A stretch of DNA of 19,425 nt from JAFDWI01 sp964544305 (GTDB taxonomy: Bacteria; Actinomycetota; Acidimicrobiia; Acidimicrobiales; Iamiaceae), in NCBI GenBank assembly GCA_964544305.1, contig CAZJAZ010000051.1, positions 1-19,425 on the forward strand. The letters run 5' to 3'. Shown here piece by piece: positions 1 through 7,800 of this stretch (position 1 is the stretch's first letter; each line of letters begins with the position of its first letter). Made by a program: the position numbers and the translations under genes. The notes under the pieces are model-generated. The model saw only the letters and a list, made by a program, of their open reading frames with translations. It had not been told where the DNA came from and did not search any database.

Positions 1-331
1 GCATCGCACGCCGCTCAAACACTGCCATCATGCCGCGATGCACCGCCATGCCGGTGATGTGACGCACCACCTCGGGCCCCGCGGCAAACACGACCGTCGA
101 ATCGGGGATCACCCCAGGTAGTGGCTTGGTACGCGTCGCGTCAATGAGTGCCGACACAGCCTGGTAGCCCGCAGCCAACGCCCGCTCGACCACGATGTCG
201 CCCTCAGCAATGAAGATCCCGGCCAAGTCCCCGCCCGGCGACTCACGTCGCAATCGCAGATCGTGATCGCGCATGCCGGTGTAAGCCACAATGCGCGGGT
301 CATCAGGGTCATCGATGAAAACACGCGGCAC
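1..331 (-). CDS. TrmH/SpoU-family RNA 2'-O-methyltransferase, N-terminal part (partial)
   Basis: The gene runs off the left edge; about 110 codons of its 5' part are visible. The start is taken as GTG at 331, with a purine-rich GAGAG about 10 nt upstream. The visible protein has the layout of the N-terminal substrate-binding (L30e-like) domain of SpoU/TrmH rRNA methyltransferases: a short basic lead with DHDLRLRRE, then GIFIAEGDIVVERALAAGY, and GMAVHRGMMAVFER, which matches the usual G-x-AVHRG-x-lA pattern before the linker to the SPOUT catalytic domain. Known members transfer a methyl group from S-adenosylmethionine to a ribose 2'-OH of rRNA or tRNA. The catalytic domain with its trefoil knot lies outside the window, so substrate and exact subfamily cannot be given. 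It looks like a housekeeping gene at the edge of the accessory region. Confidence 0.75.
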   Translation of the reverse strand, partial: MPRVFIDDPDDPRIVAYTGMRDHDLRLRRESPGGDLAGIFIAEGDIVVERALAAGYQAVSALIDATRTKPLPGVIPDSTVVFAAGPEVVRHITGMAVHRGMMAVFERRAM

Positions 332-421
332 CGATTGATTCTCTCACCAATTCAGCAGTCGGCCTCACCCATGATTGCTTCCTGATCGCAAATCGGCGAC
401 GTGCGCATGTACTGGGCGTAC

Positions 422-1396
422 CTACTGGGCGTTGGCAGCCTTGTAGCTGTTCGGCGCAACCTGTTGGCCGGATTCGTCAACGACTTCAAATGCGCTGCCC
501 TTGATCGTCGACAACGTTGCAAGGGCGTCGTTGTCCCAGCGGTCGTCAGGTTCGCCGCTGATGTACCAGGCAGAACCGTTGTCGGCGACGATTGCCCCAT
601 AGGACTGCAGCGCCTTGGCGATTGGCAGAACCGACGGATCAACCTGGCTCAAATCCGCGTTTGCTTTGAGGCGGATACGCGTGCCCATCGGCGGGCCTCC
701 GGTTCCGCGTGGTGCCTGGTGGCTCGCAGGCCAGAGATAGCTGGCGGCGGTCGCTGGAATTGTCATGCGGATCACGTGATTGACCGATCCGGAAGCCACT
801 TCGTCGTAGCGGACGAGGCCGGGCAAAATGGCGAGCCCTGCCGCATCGGCGGATGTCCATCCGTCAGGGCGCATCGCGTTTGATTTCATGTTGAAGATCG
901 CACCCGAACCGGCATGCCAGGTTCCATCGCCGTTGGGGTGCGCGTCGTACAGCTCGTAGAGGATGCAGTTGTCTTTGTCAACGATCAGGATGTGACGGTC
1001 GCCGGTCGACGACGGCCCACCTTCGATCAGCGGGTTCGTTGGGATCGGATACGGGCCAGGGTCGCTCTCATCCGCGTAATCAAAGTCGACCGCAACCTTG
1101 GGCTGGGTGCCCGGTACCACGTTGTACGGGATGCCCATCGGTTCGCCTTCGTAGAGGCCGGCCCCAAAGTCAGCATGGAGGGACTTGGTGGCACCGATCG
1201 TGGAAACGATCGAAGACGACGACGCCAGCACCGGCAACGTATCGGCCTTCCCTCGCCAGAAGGTGTCGGCGGTCGTGACGTTGCATGCGTGAACGCCAGT
1301 GAGTGGCGTGAAGGGAATACACGCCACACCCATGGTTCCCAACCCAAGCGCTACCGTGAGCGCCAAGGCGATGCCGCGCCATTTCAGTCGTCGCAT
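422..1396 (-). CDS. Secreted protein of a conserved uncharacterised family
   Basis: This 324-residue protein starts with MRRLKWRG followed by a hydrophobic stretch (about residues 8-26), a clear N-terminal export signal. A cysteine follows at residue 26 (GVAC). The -3 position is glycine, so it is a poor lipobox and cleavage by signal peptidase I is as likely as lipidation. The mature part carries motifs I recognise from a widespread family of secreted proteins of unknown function: HILIVDKDNCILYELYDA (about 135-152), AMRPDGWTSADAAGLAILPG (174-193), PPMGTRIRLKA (235-245) and YGAIVADNGSAWYISGEPDD (266-285), followed by an RW dipeptide. Aromatic and acidic residues are rich, as in carbohydrate-handling proteins, but no catalytic family is assigned. 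It is monocistronic, downstream of nothing on its strand, and 90 bp from the methyltransferase start. The ATG at 1396 is the only start that retains the signal peptide. Confidence 0.85.
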   Translation of the reverse strand: MRRLKWRGIALALTVALGLGTMGVACIPFTPLTGVHACNVTTADTFWRGKADTLPVLASSSSIVSTIGATKSLHADFGAGLYEGEPMGIPYNVVPGTQPKVAVDFDYADESDPGPYPIPTNPLIEGGPSSTGDRHILIVDKDNCILYELYDAHPNGDGTWHAGSGAIFNMKSNAMRPDGWTSADAAGLAILPGLVRYDEVASGSVNHVIRMTIPATAASYLWPASHQAPRGTGGPPMGTRIRLKANADLSQVDPSVLPIAKALQSYGAIVADNGSAWYISGEPDDRWDNDALATLSTIKGSAFEVVDESGQQVAPNSYKAANAQ

Positions 1397-1554
1397 ACAA
1401 GTGAAATCGGCTGTTCGACCTTTGAGCTTGACTGAATCGCACAGGGTTTGATTCGGTGCGTTGAACGGTCAGTGACGTGCCTGGTTGGGTGAACGACTAC
1501 GCAGAGATGAGGGTCAAAACTTGCATGACATCGAGGCTTCAGAAGCACAGAAAA

Positions 1555-1586
1555 CGTGATATTGTGAAACTGTGAGGAATATCACG
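1555..1586 (+). promoter_or_regulatory. Palindromic operator and leaderless promoter of the first vapBC-type pair
   Basis: CGTGATATT (1555-1563) and its exact reverse complement AATATCACG (1578-1586) form a 9-bp inverted repeat with a 14-bp spacer. The antitoxin GTG start (1572) lies inside the spacer. A -10-like TATTGT (1560-1565) sits 6 nt before the GTG, so a repressor bound here would cover both promoter and start codon. Ribbon-helix-helix antitoxins usually autoregulate through such repeats; binding itself is inferred. Confidence 0.6.
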
Positions 1587-1811
1587 GTGTCGGTTTCCGA
1601 CGAACAGTACCGACGCGCCCGCATCCGAGCCGCGGAACAAGGCACATCGATCAGCGCGCTCGTCAGCGGCTTTCTCGCAAGCATCGACAATGAAGACGCC
1701 CGATTTGCCGCGCTCGAAGCCCAACAACGAGCGGTTCAATCCGAGATCAAAGCATTCTCTGGATCGGACCGGTTGGACCGTGACGACATCCACGAGCGTA
1801 TTCACCACTGA
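1572..1811 (+). CDS. Ribbon-helix-helix antitoxin (VapB-like)
   Basis: This 79-residue protein has the N-terminal pattern of a ribbon-helix-helix DNA-binding domain: the short beta strand NITVSVS, then helix DEQYRRARIRAAEQG and helix SISALVSGFLASI (to about residue 38). The remainder is charged and helical (EARFAALEAQQRAVQSE-like), the part that usually wraps the cognate toxin. The GTG at 1572 is the start because it begins exactly before the beta strand and has a -10 hexamer 6 nt upstream; no Shine-Dalgarno is visible, which fits a leaderless transcript. The gene ends 1 bp before the PIN toxin start, so the two are co-transcribed and probably translationally coupled. Its likely role is to neutralise the toxin and repress its own operon through the palindrome over its start codon. 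Confidence 0.8.
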   Translation: MRNITVSVSDEQYRRARIRAAEQGTSISALVSGFLASIDNEDARFAALEAQQRAVQSEIKAFSGSDRLDRDDIHERIHH

Positions 1812-1812
1812 A

Positions 1813-2229
1813 ATGCCCTTCGTTGACACCAACGTACTTCTCTACGCACTATCCCAAGACCCAACCGAGGCCGACAAGGCACGCACGGCGAATGAACTCC
1901 TCATGCGGCGAGACGTGGTGCTCTCCGCCCAGGTACTCGGCGAGTTCTTCGTCCAGGCGACCCGGGCGACACGGAACGACCACTTGAGCGTCGACCAGGC
2001 CCGCCGTCTCGTCGAGTCGTTCACCAGGTTCCCGATCGTGCCGATCACCGGAGCACTCTGCGCCGCGGCCATCAACACTGCGCAGCGCTGGCAGCTCTCC
2101 TACTGGGACGCCGCAATCATCGAAGCTGCCCGCACTGGCAACTGCACCGAGATCTGGACCGAAGATCTCAACAACGGTCAGGACTTTGACGGCGTTCGCG
2201 TCCACAACCCCTTCACCTCAACCAACTGA
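1813..2229 (+). CDS. PIN-domain ribonuclease toxin (VapC-like)
   Basis: This 138-residue protein is a standard-length PIN domain. The expected acidic metal-binding residues are present in order: D5 in FVDTNVLLYAL, E44 in LGEFF, D99 in SYWDAAIIEAA and D118 in TEDLNNGQ. The C-terminal FDGVRVHNPF is typical of this VapC subgroup. Known VapC toxins are Mg2+-dependent endoribonucleases that cut tRNA or rRNA and stop growth when the antitoxin is lost. The start at 1813 is chosen because the PIN fold begins at residue 2 and the start lies 2 nt past the antitoxin stop; the frame stays open further upstream but that part overlaps the antitoxin gene. All catalytic positions are intact, so the toxin should be active. 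The RNA target cannot be read from sequence. Confidence 0.88.
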   Translation: MPFVDTNVLLYALSQDPTEADKARTANELLMRRDVVLSAQVLGEFFVQATRATRNDHLSVDQARRLVESFTRFPIVPITGALCAAAINTAQRWQLSYWDAAIIEAARTGNCTEIWTEDLNNGQDFDGVRVHNPFTSTN

Positions 2230-2302
2230 ATAACGTGATCCTGACGTGATCGTCGGGCTGTGTTGATGCTCTCGACGAGGCCAGCAGTCGTGGCCGTGCG
2301 GG

Positions 2303-3190
2303 CTACTTCTTCTTTGTCTTGATCCTTGCCCGCAGGCTCGTATGTCCGTTCGATGTAAGAAAGGTTTCGACGTCGAACAACCCAACCGTCTTCATCAAGT
2401 CGCCCAGCTTGGCGTAGCCCCAGTTGCGCGAATCGAACTCGGGTGCTTGTTTGCGTATGGTCGAACCGACCGGCCCGAGGTTGGCCCACCCGTCGTCATC
2501 GGCACACGCCATGATTCCGGCTCGCAACAGATTCATCAGGCGCGTGTCGCCACGAAGCTCCTTGGTGGTGGCGCGCTTGGGCGGCGTGGTTACGTCGTCA
2601 GTGGCGGCGACTTGCTTGGCCTTCGTTGCGGTTTCCGTCGACTTTGTTCCACCGGCCTTCGCTCCTGCCTTTGTCGTTCCGGCCGCCTTCGTAGCGGGTT
2701 TCACCGTCGTCGCGCCGGTCGGCTTTGCGTCCGTTGGCTGATCGGAAGCGTCGGTCACGAGTACATCAAGGAACGTGAACATGTCACATGCACTCACGAA
2801 CGGTTTCGGGGTTATGCGAGCGCCAAAACCGAATACGGTTGCCCCGGACTCTCGGATCCTGGCCGCGAGCCGGGTGAAGTCGCTGTCGGAGGAAACGATC
2901 GCGAATGCATCCAAATGACCTTGATGGAGCAGATCCATCGCGTCAATGATCAACGCACTGTCGGTCGAGTTCTTGTGGGCGGTGTAGGCATACTGCTGCA
3001 TGGGTTGAATCGAGTACTCGTTCGCGGCGGTCTTCCAGCCACGAAGGTTGTCAGTCGTAAAGTCGCCGTACATCCTGCGCACCGATGTCGTCCCATGTGA
3101 GGCGAGCTCGGCGAGGATACCTCCGATGTGCTTCGCACTCACGTTGTCTGAGTCAATGAGCAACGCGATGCGCGCTGAGGGTTGAACCAT
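2303..3190 (-). CDS. NYN-domain (LabA/DUF88-like) ribonuclease with C-terminal OST-HTH/LOTUS domain
   Basis: The 295-residue protein has an N-terminal NYN domain (about 6-145) of the PIN-like nuclease fold. The acidic metal-site residues are visible: D13 and D15 in LLIDSDN, D77 in KNSTDSALIIDAMD, and D102/D104 in IVSSDSDFTRLA. A low-complexity Thr/Lys/Ala linker (about 150-212) leads to a C-terminal domain (about 215-290, LLRAGIMACADDDGWANLG and YAKLGDLMKTVG) that fits the OST-HTH/LOTUS RNA-binding fold. The protein ends in a basic KTKKK tail. Known relatives pair NYN endoribonuclease activity with RNA binding. The ATG at 3190 has a -10-like TAGCCT 6 nt upstream. It is divergent from the helicase fusion, 113 bp apart, so the two may share regulation. 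The RNA substrate is unknown; a role in RNA-level defence or RNA turnover is equally possible. Confidence 0.85.
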   Translation of the reverse strand: MVQPSARIALLIDSDNVSAKHIGGILAELASHGTTSVRRMYGDFTTDNLRGWKTAANEYSIQPMQQYAYTAHKNSTDSALIIDAMDLLHQGHLDAFAIVSSDSDFTRLAARIRESGATVFGFGARITPKPFVSACDMFTFLDVLVTDASDQPTDAKPTGATTVKPATKAAGTTKAGAKAGGTKSTETATKAKQVAATDDVTTPPKRATTKELRGDTRLMNLLRAGIMACADDDGWANLGPVGSTIRKQAPEFDSRNWGYAKLGDLMKTVGLFDVETFLTSNGHTSLRARIKTKKK

Positions 3191-3196
3191 TTCACG

Positions 3197-3202
3197 AGGC
3201 TA
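3197..3202 (-). promoter_or_regulatory. -10 hexamer for the NYN gene (leaderless type)
   Basis: TAGCCT read on the minus strand ends 6 nt before the ATG at 3190. The divergent helicase gene has the identical hexamer 8 nt before its own ATG. No clear -35 or Shine-Dalgarno is seen. Confidence 0.45.
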
Positions 3203-3289
3203 CTTGACCTCAGCGAGCCTCGAATCCGGCAACGGGCGTTCAGGGTCCGCATCTGCGCGGGGTCAAACCATTGGATTCTGTAGTGGCAC

Positions 3290-3295
3290 TAGCCT
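3290..3295 (+). promoter_or_regulatory. -10 hexamer for the helicase fusion gene (leaderless type)
   Basis: TAGCCT ends 8 nt before the ATG at 3304. This spacing favours ATG 3304 over the TTG at 3271 as the real start, because the hexamer lies downstream of the TTG. Confidence 0.45.
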
Positions 3296-3303
3296 GCGGT
3301 GCG

Positions 3304-6300
3304 ATGTCAGTGTTTGACGAGGTGGACCCGCAAGAGTGGCTTGCACACAACGATCTGGCATTCGCGATTCGGGACGGATTCCCGGTAAGTCCCGGTCACG
3401 CGCTGGTTATCCCCCGTCGAATTGTTGCCAGTTGGTGGGAGGTCACCCCAGACGAGCGGGCCGCGTTGTTTGATCTCGTCGACATTGTGAAACGCCGAAT
3501 CGACGCCGAGTTCGCACCGGCCGGGTACAACGTTGGCTTCAACGGTGGCGTTGCTGCCGGTCAGACCGTCGACCACCTCCACATTCACGTCATCCCGCGT
3601 TACGACGGCGATGTCGACGATCCTCGTGGCGGTATCCGCCACGTGATCCCAGGCAAAGGGAACTATCTCACGGTGTCACCTGGCGACTCTGCTGCCCGAA
3701 ACGCGTCGACGCCGTTGGTCACGCCGTTCGATGGCCAGCTCAAACTCGAACTTCTTCGTTGTCTCATCCGCGACAACCTTGACCGCATCGACCTGCTGGT
3801 GAGTTTCATCATGCGTTCAGGCATTGATCTCGTTGCCAGGCACCTCGATGATGCGCTCGCTCGCGGCGCCCGCATCCGAGTGCTCACCACCGACTACCTG
3901 GGCATCACCGACACCGCCTCGCTCGGCTTCTTCCTCGATCGAGTTGGCCCCCACGGCCCCGGTCGACTTGACGTGCGCGTGTTCAGCGACCCAGCCACCA
4001 GCTTTCATCCGAAGGCGTACGTATTCAGTTCGTCGGCGAATGACAGCGGTTTGGCGTTCGTTGGATCGAGCAATCTCAGCCGTTCTGGGATTACCCAAGG
4101 GGTGGAGTGGAACATCCGCACCCGAGACGTCAAACAACTGCGAGTCGAGTTCGATCGGCTCTGGAATGATCCCCGGTCGGTGACGCTCACTCGAGAATGG
4201 CTGGCCAACTATGCGCAGCGGCGACCACAGCGTGAGATCGTGCTGCCCGTGGTTGACCCCGCATCTGACTCGACAGTCGCCGTTGACGCTGACCTGGCCG
4301 CGTTTGGGGAGGTTGGATTTGACGATGCTGATGCGACACCAAAACCATGGAGTGTGCAAGCCGAGGCGCTTGCCGCGCTCGAAGCGACCCGGGTTGACGG
4401 CCATGGCGCTGGCCTCGTGGTGATGGCTACCGGTCTGGGCAAGACGTGGTTGGCCGCGTTCGACTCGACCCGGCCAGAGTTTCGCCGGGTGCTGTTCGTC
4501 GCCCATCGAGAAGAGATTTTGCGCCAAGCCCGTGACGTCTATCGACAACTGCGACCATCCGAACCGATGGGTCTTCTCGTCGGCGATGAGCGAAACACTC
4601 AAGGCGCGGTCGTGTTTGCCAGCATCCAGTCGCTTCAGGGCCACCTTGACGAGTTTGCGCCTGACTCGTTCGACTACATCGTGATCGACGAGTTCCACCA
4701 CGCCGCTGCACCCACCTACCGCAAGGTGCTGGGCCATTTCCGGCCCCGCTTTCTCCTCGGGCTCACCGCCACACCGGACCGTGCCGACGCCGCTGATTTG
4801 CTGGCGTTGTGTTCGGACAATCTTGTCTATGACTGCGGATTGGTCGAAGGCGTCAACCGTGAACTGCTCTGCCCGTTCGTATACCGGGCGATTCCCGATG
4901 TTGCCGACTACGCGGAGATTCCGTGGCGCAGCGGGCGTTTCGATGCCGAAGAACTCACGACCGAATTAGCGACGCGGGAGCGTGCCCGCCAGGTGTTTGA
5001 TGAGTGGACTCGACTGGGTGGCTCGAGGCGACGAACGATCGGCTTTTGCAGCACGATCCGCCACGCCGAGTTCATGGCAGAGCAGTTCCGTGAGTTCGGA
5101 GTCGACGCGGTCGCGGTGCACTCTGGGTCGACCTCGGCGCCACGTGCCGAGTCGCTCGAACGGCTCGCTGCGGGCAAGCTGGCGGCTATTTTCACGGTCG
5201 ATCTGTTCAACGAAGGCGTCGACGTTCCGGCCCTTGACTTGGTACTGCTGCTGCGCCCAACCGAATCGCCGGTGGTGTTCATCCAGCAACTCGGTCGGGG
5301 CCTGCGCCGCGCCGAGAACAAAAATCACTTGGACGTCGTCGACCTCGTGGGCAACCACCGTGGTTTTCTGCTCAAAGCGCGTCTTCTCGCGGCTCTTGCT
5401 GGCCGGCTTCACGTCACCGATCGAGAAGCGGTCAACTTCCTTACAGAGCATCGCGACGCTCTCGCTGACGGTACAGCCGGGTTACCCGAGGGTTGTTCGA
5501 TCATTGTGGCGCCCGAGGTAGTCGATTTGCTTCGACAACTGGCTGGCCCGGCGAGTTCTCAGGATCGTCTTGGCGACCTTGCGCGGCAATGGGTGGACGA
5601 TCACGACGGGCGGCGACCCACCGCGCTGGAGCTGTCGATTGCCTTTGGCCAGGCTTTCACGCTGAAGTCCGCCGGTGGCTGGTTCGGGTTCCTCAATCGA
5701 CTCGGCCTATTGACCGACAACGAACAACGCGTCCTCGGGAAGGCGGCGGAGTTTCTGTTGTGGATTGAGCACGGCAGTTACACCAAGAGCTACAAGCTCG
5801 TCACGCTTGGCGTGCTCGCCCGTGCCGGCCGGGTGCGATCAGGCATGGCCGTCGCCGAGCTCGCTTCTGCGTGCCGGTGGGCGGTTCTTCGTGACCCCGA
5901 GTTGCATGCCGATCTGAATGACGCGACCGGTTCATTTGCCGATGTTGGCGACCCGACGCCGAGCGAGTGGCTGCCGTATTGGAACAAGAACCCGATCCGT
6001 GCGCTCACCGCGGCATCCCGTGGCGCCAAACCGTGGTTCAGCGTGCATGAAGGCGTGCTGACCGGCGACGTGGATGTGCCCGACGGTCTCGATGATGTCT
6101 TCAACGATTTGGTCGCCGAGATCACTGAGTATCGACTCCACCGGTATCTCGCCGGACAGAAATCACGCCGGATCGGCGAACAGCGGCAGTTCGCCCGGGA
6201 CGGCAAAGAGATCGATGCCACGTTCACCGTAGAGAGCACCCGCGGACGACCAACTTCGGTGGTCATCGAGTCATCCGGCGGCACCAAGGGAAGCCCCAGT

Positions 6301-6714
6301 GCCCGCAACCTTGACTACGTGTCCGGTTTCGACCTTTTGCTCGAGCGGCTTTGCGCCCTGGACATCCCCGTCCTCGATATCGCCATCGACACGTCACGCA
6401 CCCAGGATCTCTCTGCCGCGGAGCGCCGTCTCGACCCTGACGGACACGGCTTCCCGCTCAACCTGGGCAACGCGGCAGATCTCGTGGCTCTACGCAAGTC
6501 GCTGCTGCGATCAATGGGGCGGGTCGGGCGAAGTGTGGAAAGCAAGGGTGGCGGCAATGCGCGCAAACGCACTCGTTTCGTCGTGGCGGTTCCTGCAGGT
6601 TGGACCTCCTCTAGCCTCGCCAACGCGCTTGCATCCGGCGACGTTGCCAACCGGCCCACGCTTTCGTCGGCATCTACGTCTCAGCCTCAACGAGGAATCA
6701 CTGATTCACGCTAG
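3304..6714 (+). CDS. HIT domain + PLD nuclease + SF2 helicase fusion protein
   Basis: This 1136-residue protein joins three enzymatic modules. An N-terminal HIT domain (about 1-125) has the histidine triad H91-L-H93-I-H95 in TVDHLHIHVIPR. A phospholipase-D-type nuclease domain (about 140-310) has HPK at 235-237 and GSSNLS at 254-259. An SF2 helicase core follows: Walker A ATGLGKT (375-381), DEFH (462-465), TAT (488-490) and motif VI QQLGRGLRR (661-669). The rest resembles DUF3427-type helicase extensions. The last 170 residues (ESSGGTKGSPSARNLDYVSG onward, then GGGNARKR) loosely recall the N-terminal head of ScoMcrA-like restriction proteins; that is tentative. A likely role is ATP-driven DNA or RNA processing coupled to cleavage, in repair or anti-phage defence. 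The HIT part could hydrolyse nucleotides or nucleotidyl adducts. The frame also opens at TTG 3271, but ATG 3304 is favoured by the conserved start of the HIT domain and the -10 spacing. Confidence 0.88.
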   Translation: MSVFDEVDPQEWLAHNDLAFAIRDGFPVSPGHALVIPRRIVASWWEVTPDERAALFDLVDIVKRRIDAEFAPAGYNVGFNGGVAAGQTVDHLHIHVIPRYDGDVDDPRGGIRHVIPGKGNYLTVSPGDSAARNASTPLVTPFDGQLKLELLRCLIRDNLDRIDLLVSFIMRSGIDLVARHLDDALARGARIRVLTTDYLGITDTASLGFFLDRVGPHGPGRLDVRVFSDPATSFHPKAYVFSSSANDSGLAFVGSSNLSRSGITQGVEWNIRTRDVKQLRVEFDRLWNDPRSVTLTREWLANYAQRRPQREIVLPVVDPASDSTVAVDADLAAFGEVGFDDADATPKPWSVQAEALAALEATRVDGHGAGLVVMATGLGKTWLAAFDSTRPEFRRVLFVAHREEILRQARDVYRQLRPSEPMGLLVGDERNTQGAVVFASIQSLQGHLDEFAPDSFDYIVIDEFHHAAAPTYRKVLGHFRPRFLLGLTATPDRADAADLLALCSDNLVYDCGLVEGVNRELLCPFVYRAIPDVADYAEIPWRSGRFDAEELTTELATRERARQVFDEWTRLGGSRRRTIGFCSTIRHAEFMAEQFREFGVDAVAVHSGSTSAPRAESLERLAAGKLAAIFTVDLFNEGVDVPALDLVLLLRPTESPVVFIQQLGRGLRRAENKNHLDVVDLVGNHRGFLLKARLLAALAGRLHVTDREAVNFLTEHRDALADGTAGLPEGCSIIVAPEVVDLLRQLAGPASSQDRLGDLARQWVDDHDGRRPTALELSIAFGQAFTLKSAGGWFGFLNRLGLLTDNEQRVLGKAAEFLLWIEHGSYTKSYKLVTLGVLARAGRVRSGMAVAELASACRWAVLRDPELHADLNDATGSFADVGDPTPSEWLPYWNKNPIRALTAASRGAKPWFSVHEGVLTGDVDVPDGLDDVFNDLVAEITEYRLHRYLAGQKSRRIGEQRQFARDGKEIDATFTVESTRGRPTSVVIESSGGTKGSPSARNLDYVSGFDLLLERLCALDIPVLDIAIDTSRTQDLSAAERRLDPDGHGFPLNLGNAADLVALRKSLLRSMGRVGRSVESKGGGNARKRTRFVVAVPAGWTSSSLANALASGDVANRPTLSSASTSQPQRGITDSR

Positions 6715-6752
6715 GGCTGGGTTGGCGCGCACAAAGACAACTGCACAAGCGG

Positions 6753-6770
6753 CGCCGCATGTGAGCGGCG
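6753..6770. terminator. Short GC hairpin between convergent genes
   Basis: CGCCGC (6753-6758) and GCGGCG (6765-6770) form a 6-bp stem with a 6-nt loop in the 79-bp gap between the convergent helicase and ABM-like genes. There is no U-tract on either strand, so a terminator role rests mainly on position. Confidence 0.3.
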
Positions 6771-6793
6771 ACAATTAGATCCGGAATTTCGCA

Positions 6794-7105
6794 TCACCGA
6801 CGGTCACTTGCGAGCTGGCCCCACGCATGAACGACCGAGATCGCATTGCGTGCAGGTTCAGGGGGAAGATCGTCACCGAAGACTTCAGCGAGCAACGCGT
6901 GGACGACCGGGTGAAGCCGTTCATCGGTGAAGCGTGCGCAATCGTCTTTGGTTTCCCACACGTCGATGTAGCGCAGGCCACCGCCGTCGAGCTCAATCGC
7001 CAAGTGGCAAATCAGCCCGGGGGGCGGCGACTCGCCGAGGCCGGCACGAATGCGCTCGTAGGTGGCGGCGTCGATTGGAACGTCTTGCGTAAAGGCATAG
7101 GTCAT
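6794..7105 (-). CDS. Small ABM-like (dimeric alpha+beta barrel) protein
   Basis: This 103-residue protein begins MTYAFTQDVPIDAATYERIR and continues with LICHLAIELDGGGLRYIDVWETKDDCARFTDERLHPVVHALL. The order (beta strand, helix, then a strand with VWE and a helix with the F-x-x-x-x-L-x-P pattern) is that of antibiotic-biosynthesis-monooxygenase-like and related small dimeric barrel proteins. These often act as cofactor-free oxygenases or have no known function; no catalytic residue can be named here. AGAAAGAG about 7 nt before the ATG at 7105 is a plausible ribosome binding site. The gene is divergent from a TetR regulator with only 41 bp between the starts, the usual layout of a regulator and its target, so it is probably repressed by that TetR protein. 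Confidence 0.65.
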   Translation of the reverse strand: MTYAFTQDVPIDAATYERIRAGLGESPPPGLICHLAIELDGGGLRYIDVWETKDDCARFTDERLHPVVHALLAEVFGDDLPPEPARNAISVVHAWGQLASDRR

Positions 7106-7119
7106 GGGGTGCTCTTTCT

Positions 7120-7138
7120 GTCCTGATTGATTTCGGAT
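7120..7138. promoter_or_regulatory. Candidate TetR operator in the divergent promoter region
   Basis: GTCCTGA, 5 bp, TTCGGAT forms an imperfect inverted repeat: TTCGGAT is intact and the other arm matches its complement ATCCGAA at 4 of 7 positions. The same half-sites, both perfect and with the same 5-bp spacing, occur at 8043-8061. The site lies between the divergent ABM-like and TetR starts, where an operator is expected. Confidence 0.4.
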
Positions 7139-7146
7139 GAATTACG

Positions 7147-7800
7147 ATGGGTGAAATGACGGCTCCGGTCAAGCGCTCGTACGACAACGATGGGCGACGA
7201 GCGCAATCGGCCCAGACACGGCTTCGCATCCTGGAGATCGCACGGCAATCGTTCACCACCAAGGGGTACCGGGCTACAAAGATGGCCGAGATCACACGCT
7301 CGGCGGGGGTGCACATCGATACCGTGTACGCCCTTGTTGGGCGAAAGCCCGACATCTTGCGCGAGCTCATCGAGCTGGCCATTTCCGGCGGCGACCAACC
7401 TCTCGCCGCCGACGATCGAGATTACGTACAACGTATGAAAGCCGAACCTGACCCCGCCAAAAAGCTTGCGATCTATGCCGGTGCCATGAGCGCAATTCAA
7501 GCGCGCATGGCTCCGTTGTTGCTTGCGCTGCGCGATGCGAGCACCACCGACGACGCCGCCGCGCAGGTCTGGGGTCAGATCAGTGATCGCCGAGCGGCGA
7601 ACATGCGGCGTTTGGTCGCCGACCTCGGTGAAGCGTCGCTGCGTGATGGTGTGAATATTGACGAGGCCGCGGACATGGTGTGGGCCATTGCAAGTTCCGA
7701 CCTGTATGTGCTGCTCACCGGCGAACGTGGTTGGACCCCCGACCGCTACGAGGTTTGGTTGTACGACACGCTTTGCCGGGTCGTGCTTGGCCACGGCTGA
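7147..7800 (+). CDS. TetR-family transcriptional regulator
   Basis: This 217-residue protein has the TetR N-terminal helix-turn-helix. The basic lead (residues 17-30) is followed by ILEIARQSFTTKGYRATKMA and EITRSAGVHIDTVYALVGRK, with the recognition helix around residues 53-63 and the helix-4 pattern KPDILRELIE. The C-terminal half is all-helical and divergent, as expected of the ligand-binding domain; the ligand cannot be inferred. The ATG at 7147 is the first in frame; a second at 7156 is possible. The gene is divergent from the ABM-like gene and converges with the small remnant at 7801, its stop ending exactly where that gene's stop begins. Likely targets are its own promoter, the ABM-like gene and the remnant, all with TTCGGAT half-sites upstream. 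Confidence 0.9.
   Translation: MGEMTAPVKRSYDNDGRRAQSAQTRLRILEIARQSFTTKGYRATKMAEITRSAGVHIDTVYALVGRKPDILRELIELAISGGDQPLAADDRDYVQRMKAEPDPAKKLAIYAGAMSAIQARMAPLLLALRDASTTDDAAAQVWGQISDRRAANMRRLVADLGEASLRDGVNIDEAADMVWAIASSDLYVLLTGERGWTPDRYEVWLYDTLCRVVLGHG

Noticed and set aside
2233..2251. ACGTGATC direct repeat behind the first toxin gene as an attachment site
   Set aside because: Only 8 bp and no integrase or tRNA nearby.
2342..3100. 252-codon plus-strand frame opposite the NYN gene
   Set aside because: Antisense of a gene with clear NYN and OST-HTH motifs; no recognisable domain of its own.
3817..4737. 306-codon open frame on the minus strand inside the helicase fusion gene
   Set aside because: It is antisense to the HIT/PLD/helicase frame, which has complete motifs, and shows no protein family features; high GC leaves antisense frames open.
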